Source: Nitrospira sp. CG24D (GTDB lineage Bacteria; Nitrospirota; Nitrospiria; Nitrospirales; Nitrospiraceae). From it: a stretch of DNA of 64,000 bases. The DNA lies in NCBI GenBank assembly GCA_002869855.2, contig NEWQ02000013.1, positions 1-64,000 on the forward strand, written 5' to 3'. Of the stretch, positions 59,934 through 64,000 are shown in pieces. How positions within the stretch are numbered: position 1 is the stretch's first letter; each line of letters opens with the position of its first letter. The notes under the pieces were generated by a model. The model did not search any database, was not told where the DNA came from, and saw only the letters and a list, made by a program, of their open reading frames with translations. The position numbers and the translations under genes were made by a program.

Positions 59934-62003
59934 CTATTTGGTTTTCAGGATCGTGACCCCGTTCCAATCAGGCGGGGGAGGAGTCACGGCAAACTCCCGG
60001 CTGCGGCGCAGGTAGAGAGCGCTCGGGCCGTCTCCCGGATGGCTGGCCAGGAGTCTGAGGAAGAGATCGGACGCATCCGTCCATTGCCCGGCGTGATACA
60101 GTTCGATGCCTTTCGCATACAGCTCCAACATCGCCGTCGTTTCAGGATCGAGCTGATTCCGGTAGGACACCACCTCATACACCGCCAGCGGTTCGGTTCG
60201 TCCCTTCACTTGGACTCGATCGAGATACCGATACGTGAACGACCCTCCGGCGGCCTTCATCGTCGCCTCGCTGACCAGCACTCTGGTTCCATAGTCTTTG
60301 TTGACGCCTTGTAACCGGGATGCAATGTTGACGGCGTCCCCGAGGACCGTATACGCGAGCCGGTCACGCGATCCCATATTGCCCACCACCATCGGGCCGG
60401 TGTTGATCCCGATGCCCAGGTCCAGTTGCGGATTCCCCCGTTCTTTCCACTGCGCGCGCAGTTCGTGCAGCCGCTGGACCATATCGAGCGCCGTGGCGCA
60501 GGCCCGCGCGGCATGATCGGGCTGATCCATCGGCGCGTTCCAAAACGCCATGATTTCGTCGCCGATGTATTTATCCAGCACGCCGTCGTGCCGGAACACG
60601 ATCTCCGTCATGGCGCTCATATAGTCGTTCAGGAGCGCCACGAGGGCTTGCGGCTCCATGGCTTGCGAGAGGGTCGTGAATCCGCGAAGGTCGCAGAAGA
60701 AAGCGGTCATCGTGCGGGTTTCGCCTCCCAGCGTGAGACGCTCGGGCCGGTTCAGGACCCACTGGCTGACGGAAGGCGAGAGATAGCGCGCCATGACGTC
60801 CCGCATCGTCCGTTGCTGCGCTTGTTCAAAGAGGAGGCGATAGATCTGGCTGACCGCAAAGCCGAGCGCCAGCGCCGCGGGCGGATAAATCAGATTCAAG
60901 AGCGTCCCCTGATCGAAGAGGATCCCGCCGGCCAGGAGATACAGGAGCAGCAGCCCCAACAATCCCATCGCCGCGCGAATGGGGCGGAGCAGCGCCGCGA
61001 GCCAGGTTCCGATCAACGCGGCCGCGCACACGAGCAGGCTCGTCGCCGGTGCGGAGCTCGGCACGAGATAGCGCTGGCCGAGAATCGTCTCGACGATATT
61101 AGCCTGGACTTCCACGCCCCACATTCTGGTTTCCGCCGTCGTGGGCGTGGCAAACTCGTCCACGCCGCGAATAGTTAACCCCAGGAGCACGATTTTGTCC
61201 CGTACGACGTCGGGTGAGAACGACCCGTTGAGCAGGTCCACAAAGGGAAGAATGGCAAAGGCACCGCCTCGTTCCGGACTCGACGGCGGTCCGAGGAAGT
61301 TGATGAGCATGCGGCCGTTGTCGATCAACGGAATGGTCCGCCCGGCTCCATAGGCGGTCTCGTCTGTGGCGTCGGCGTCGAGCACGGCCGGTCGCCGGAC
61401 ATAGCGTGCCACGGTCGCCAGTGCCAGCGCCGGATGCACCTGCCCCTTCGCTTCCAATAACAGCGGCAGACTGCGGATGACCGTATCGCGATCCGTGGTG
61501 ACGTTGACCGTTCCTTCCGCTACCGCAGCGGACCGGATGGCGGCTGCCGGAGAGACGAATACCTCGAACTCCTGCGCGACACCGGGCCGTGGGTGAAGCG
61601 TTTTGGGCCCTTGAGCTTCGAGCGGCGCAATCACGTTGCCCATCTGTTGCATCGCGGCAATCAGATACGGATCGTCCGGTTTGGCCGCGTCGAAGAAGAT
61701 ATCGAGCACTACTACGCGCGCGCCTGCTGCGCGCAAAGCCTCCAGGGCCTGCGCATAGAGCGTGCGAGGCCAGTTCACCAGCGGCCCATATGTCGGGAGG
61801 AGTTCGCGGTAGCTGCGTTGATCGATGCCGACGATGACGGTGGTTTGGGATTGTTCGCCGGCTCGGGCGGCAAAGAGAAAATCCGTGCTCTGTGCCTGCG
61901 CGGCAGCGAAATACTGTCGATGGTACGCCGTGATCAGCAGTGCGCCGACTACCAGCGCGAGCGCCGTGCTGACGAGGAGTCGCTTCATCAACGTGCCGTT
62001 CAT
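59934..62003 (-). CDS. CHASE2-adenylate/guanylate cyclase, class III
   Basis: A 689-residue inner-membrane protein. TM1 (LLVSTALALVVGALLITAY), a periplasmic CHASE2 sensor (about 40-330: VIVGIDQRSYRELLPTYGP, GARVVVLDIFFD, DKIVLLGLTIRGVDEFATP), three TM helices (about 335-400) and a class III cyclase domain (about 435-620). Metal-binding aspartates are in FFCDLRGF and DKYIGDEIMAF; adenine selectivity is suggested by Lys in DKYIGD and Asp in VLGDAVNIASRL, so cAMP is the expected product. A C-terminal TPR-like helix pair (LYAKGIELYHAGQWTDASDLFLRLL) follows. It may share a transcript with kbl. Confidence 0.9.
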   Translation of the reverse strand: MNGTLMKRLLVSTALALVVGALLITAYHRQYFAAAQAQSTDFLFAARAGEQSQTTVIVGIDQRSYRELLPTYGPLVNWPRTLYAQALEALRAAGARVVVLDIFFDAAKPDDPYLIAAMQQMGNVIAPLEAQGPKTLHPRPGVAQEFEVFVSPAAAIRSAAVAEGTVNVTTDRDTVIRSLPLLLEAKGQVHPALALATVARYVRRPAVLDADATDETAYGAGRTIPLIDNGRMLINFLGPPSSPERGGAFAILPFVDLLNGSFSPDVVRDKIVLLGLTIRGVDEFATPTTAETRMWGVEVQANIVETILGQRYLVPSSAPATSLLVCAAALIGTWLAALLRPIRAAMGLLGLLLLYLLAGGILFDQGTLLNLIYPPAALALGFAVSQIYRLLFEQAQQRTMRDVMARYLSPSVSQWVLNRPERLTLGGETRTMTAFFCDLRGFTTLSQAMEPQALVALLNDYMSAMTEIVFRHDGVLDKYIGDEIMAFWNAPMDQPDHAARACATALDMVQRLHELRAQWKERGNPQLDLGIGINTGPMVVGNMGSRDRLAYTVLGDAVNIASRLQGVNKDYGTRVLVSEATMKAAGGSFTYRYLDRVQVKGRTEPLAVYEVVSYRNQLDPETTAMLELYAKGIELYHAGQWTDASDLFLRLLASHPGDGPSALYLRRSREFAVTPPPPDWNGVTILKTK

Positions 62004-62065
62004 GCGGGGAGGATTCTAACAGGACGGTGCAGGACTGTCTTGAACGATCTCAGCAGTCAGCGCGC

Positions 62066-63253
62066 TTAGATCACGCCAAGTTCTCGACCGACCTTTTGAA
62101 AGGCGCCAACGGCCTGCTTCAGTTGCGCTCTCGTATGTGCGGCAGACATCTGCACGCGGATGCGCGCCTGGCCTTTCGGCACGACCGGAAAGCTGAAGCC
62201 GACCACGTAGACGCCTTCCCGCAGGAGGCGATCAGCCATGCTGGTGGCAAGCGTGGCGTCGCCCAGCATCACCGGAATAATGGGGTGATTGCCCGGGACA
62301 AGCCGGAATCCCAGCGCAGTCAACTGTGAACGAAAGAACGCGGCATTGTCCTGCAGGCGAGTCCGTAAGTCATCGCCTTGTGCGACCAGATTCACCGCCT
62401 GCAATGCGGCGGCGGCGATTACGGGAGGCAGCGCGTTGGAGAACAGATAAGGGCGCGACCGCTGACGCAGGAGTTCGACGATTTCCGCCCGCCCCGAGGT
62501 GAATCCTCCGGCCGCTCCGCCGAGGCTTTTCCCGAGGGTGCTCGTCACGATATCCACTCGATCCACTACCCCGAAATGCGCGGGCGTTCCGCGCCCGTTC
62601 GGACCGAGCACTCCGGTGGCGTGACTGTCGTCGACCATGACAATGGCGTCGTAGCGATCGGCCAGCTCGACGATGTGATCGAGTTTGGCGAGATCACCAT
62701 CCATGGAAAACACCCCGTCCGTGGCGATCAGGCGCAGCCGATTCCCGCGCGATTCCTGTAGCCGGACTTCCAGCTCAGCCATGTCGGCATGGGCGTATCG
62801 AAGGCGTTTCGCCTTACAGAGCCGAATCCCATCGATCACGCTGGCATGATTCAGCGCGTCGCTGATCACGGCGTCCTGTTCATTGAGGAGCACTTCGAAC
62901 AGGCCGCCGTTGGCGTCGAAGCAGGAGCTATAGAGAATCGTGTTTTCAGTGCCGAGGAAGGTACTGATCGCCTGTTCCAGCTCAATGTGCAGGTCCTGGG
63001 TACCGCAAATGAATCGAACCGACGCCATGCCGTATCCGTGCTCGGTGAGTCCGGTGGCGGCGGCCTTTAGGATATCGGGATGATTGGCGAGGCCCAGGTA
63101 GTTGTTCGCGCAGAGATTCAGCGCCGGGCCTTGCGCCACGCGGATGTCGGTCCCTTGCGGGCCGAGGAGTTGTCGCTCCTGCTTATAAAGACCGGCTGCG
63201 CGGATGTCGGCGAGTTGCTGCGTAATAATCGTTTTGAGAGAGGAGTAGGCCAT
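62066..63253 (-). CDS. kbl: Glycine C-acetyltransferase (2-amino-3-ketobutyrate CoA ligase)
   Basis: A 395-residue PLP enzyme that cleaves 2-amino-3-ketobutyrate with CoA to glycine and acetyl-CoA. Motifs: [61 protein letters not shown] and the PLP Lys in [15 protein letters not shown]. Length is standard. It lies 44 bases after tdh on the same strand, as usual for the threonine-to-glycine pathway. Confidence 0.95.
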   Translation of the reverse strand: MAYSSLKTIITQQLADIRAAGLYKQERQLLGPQGTDIRVAQGPALNLCANNYLGLANHPDILKAAATGLTEHGYGMASVRFICGTQDLHIELEQAISTFLGTENTILYSSCFDANGGLFEVLLNEQDAVISDALNHASVIDGIRLCKAKRLRYAHADMAELEVRLQESRGNRLRLIATDGVFSMDGDLAKLDHIVELADRYDAIVMVDDSHATGVLGPNGRGTPAHFGVVDRVDIVTSTLGKSLGGAAGGFTSGRAEIVELLRQRSRPYLFSNALPPVIAAAALQAVNLVAQGDDLRTRLQDNAAFFRSQLTALGFRLVPGNHPIIPVMLGDATLATSMADRLLREGVYVVGFSFPVVPKGQARIRVQMSAAHTRAQLKQAVGAFQKVGRELGVI

Positions 63254-63297
63254 CGTGAGTGCTCACACGTGTCAGCCCGAACCTGCGCCCTGTCAGC

Positions 63298-64000
63298 TCA
63301 AGGGAACAGGACCACCTTGCCGCACTGGCCGGAATTGATCAACTCAAACCCCTGGGCGTAATCGCTCATCGGGAAGGTATGCGTGACGATCGGCTTGATA
63401 TTGAGCCCCGCTTTGAAGAGCCCGGCCAGCCGATACCATGTGCTGAAGAGGCGCCGGCCCGTAATGCCATGTACGCGAATCCCTTTGAAGATAATTTCGT
63501 TGGCCAGGTCGAACGAGATTGGCCCGGTCGGAATGCCGAAGAGGGTCACCCGTCCGCCGTTTTTGACCGCGCCAAACGCCTGGTGCAAGGCGCTGGGATG
63601 ACCGGACATTTCCAACGAGGCATCGACGCCTTCTCCGGCGGTGATCTCGCGAATCGCCGCCGCGATCTGCTCGGACGTCTGAGTCTTGGCGTTCAACACA
63701 TAGTCTGCGCCGACCTGTTTGGCCAGGCCGAGGCGATAGTCACTCACATCTGTGGCAATGATCGTCGCCGCGCCGGCGGTTCGGGCGACGGCGGCCGAGA
63801 ACAATCCGGTCGGTCCGCAGCCGGTGATCAGGACGGTGTGGCCGGTCAGATCTTCCGCGAGGGCGGCATCAACCGCATTGCCGAGCGGTTCCTGGACCGA
63901 GGCGAATTCCGGTGGTATGGACGGGGATGTGTTCCAGAGCACATTGTCGGGCAGCACGACGTATTCGGCAAATGAGCCGTCGCGATCGACTCCGAGAATG
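63298..64000 (-). CDS. tdh: L-threonine 3-dehydrogenase, C-terminal part
   Basis: The gene runs off the window; the frame is open to 64000. The visible part has the end of the catalytic domain (GSFAEYVVLPDNVLWN, DAALAEDL), the Rossmann NAD site (VLITGCGPTGLFSAAVAR) and a C-terminal half (GVDASLEMSGHPSAL, GGRVTLFGIP, NEIIFKGIRVHGITGRRLFSTWYR) that fit zinc-dependent Tdh. It oxidises threonine to 2-amino-3-ketobutyrate, which Kbl then cleaves. The N-terminal zinc ligands lie outside the window. Confidence 0.93.
   Translation of the reverse strand, partial: ILGVDRDGSFAEYVVLPDNVLWNTSPSIPPEFASVQEPLGNAVDAALAEDLTGHTVLITGCGPTGLFSAAVARTAGAATIIATDVSDYRLGLAKQVGADYVLNAKTQTSEQIAAAIREITAGEGVDASLEMSGHPSALHQAFGAVKNGGRVTLFGIPTGPISFDLANEIIFKGIRVHGITGRRLFSTWYRLAGLFKAGLNIKPIVTHTFPMSDYAQGFELINSGQCGKVVLFP

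Overview
The window is a GC-rich, gene-dense stretch of a Gram-negative chromosome. Outer-membrane and LPS genes (mlaA, gmhA, rfaE2), many lipoproteins, large PAS/Cache sensor proteins, M16 and M50 peptidases and many small uncharacterised lineage proteins point to Nitrospirota, most likely a Nitrospira-like nitrite oxidiser. That assignment is an inference from overall content; no rRNA, tRNA or nitrite-oxidation gene is present to prove it. I saw no CRISPR array, complete insertion sequence or prophage.

Layout. 1-4.4 kb: end of a flavin disulfide reductase, a run of small lipoproteins, an HDOD-GAF protein and an MscS-like channel. 4.4-10.4 kb: a Lys/Met-rich periplasmic coiled coil with a strong terminator, xthA, a 56-residue zinc-ribbon protein, an arsC remnant, a YhiN-type flavoprotein, a TPR protein and a PilZ protein. 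10.5-17.4 kb: lemA with two TPM-domain genes, then a tightly packed murJ-ogt-dtd-unknown-isoaspartyl peptidase-VOC run. 17.4-24.8 kb: mtgA, engB, then rfaE2-mfd-PpiC-SurA on the minus strand. 24.9-31.6 kb: two paralogous Cache/PAS sensor proteins in tandem, a BarA-like hybrid kinase and a partner with an RsbW-like ATPase. 31.6-35.4 kb (minus): SprT-like protease, deoxyhypusine-synthase-like protein with gmhA, and an SPFH/NfeD pair. 35.5-43.5 kb: an orphan CARF-type (Cas02710-like) gene with ybgC, membrane proteins, a nuclease, hemL, and a secreted RNase Sa-like enzyme next to a barstar. 43.6-52.1 kb: HAD phosphatase and a catalytic/non-catalytic M16 pair, an HTH-metallo-beta-lactamase fusion, two membrane metalloprotease-like proteins, a SatP-like transporter. 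52.2-55.6 kb: the start of a kdp operon (microprotein, kdpF, kdpA) that breaks inside kdpA and is joined tail-to-tail to a truncated chorismatase-like gene and a flavin halogenase. 55.8-64 kb: hydrolase, mlaA, CBS protein, a decayed kbl 3' end, a FecR protein, a CHASE2-adenylate cyclase, and kbl-tdh for threonine breakdown.

Most notable are the CARF-like gene with no CRISPR context and an apparently leaderless promoter, the kdpA/chorismatase junction, the RNase-barstar operon, gene ghosts (arsC, kbl), hexamer repeat arrays built into the signal-peptide region of an M16 protease, and a dispersed palindromic repeat. Start sites were chosen by ribosome-binding sites, gene overlap and family length. 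Promoters and hairpins were read by eye and are less certain than the genes.
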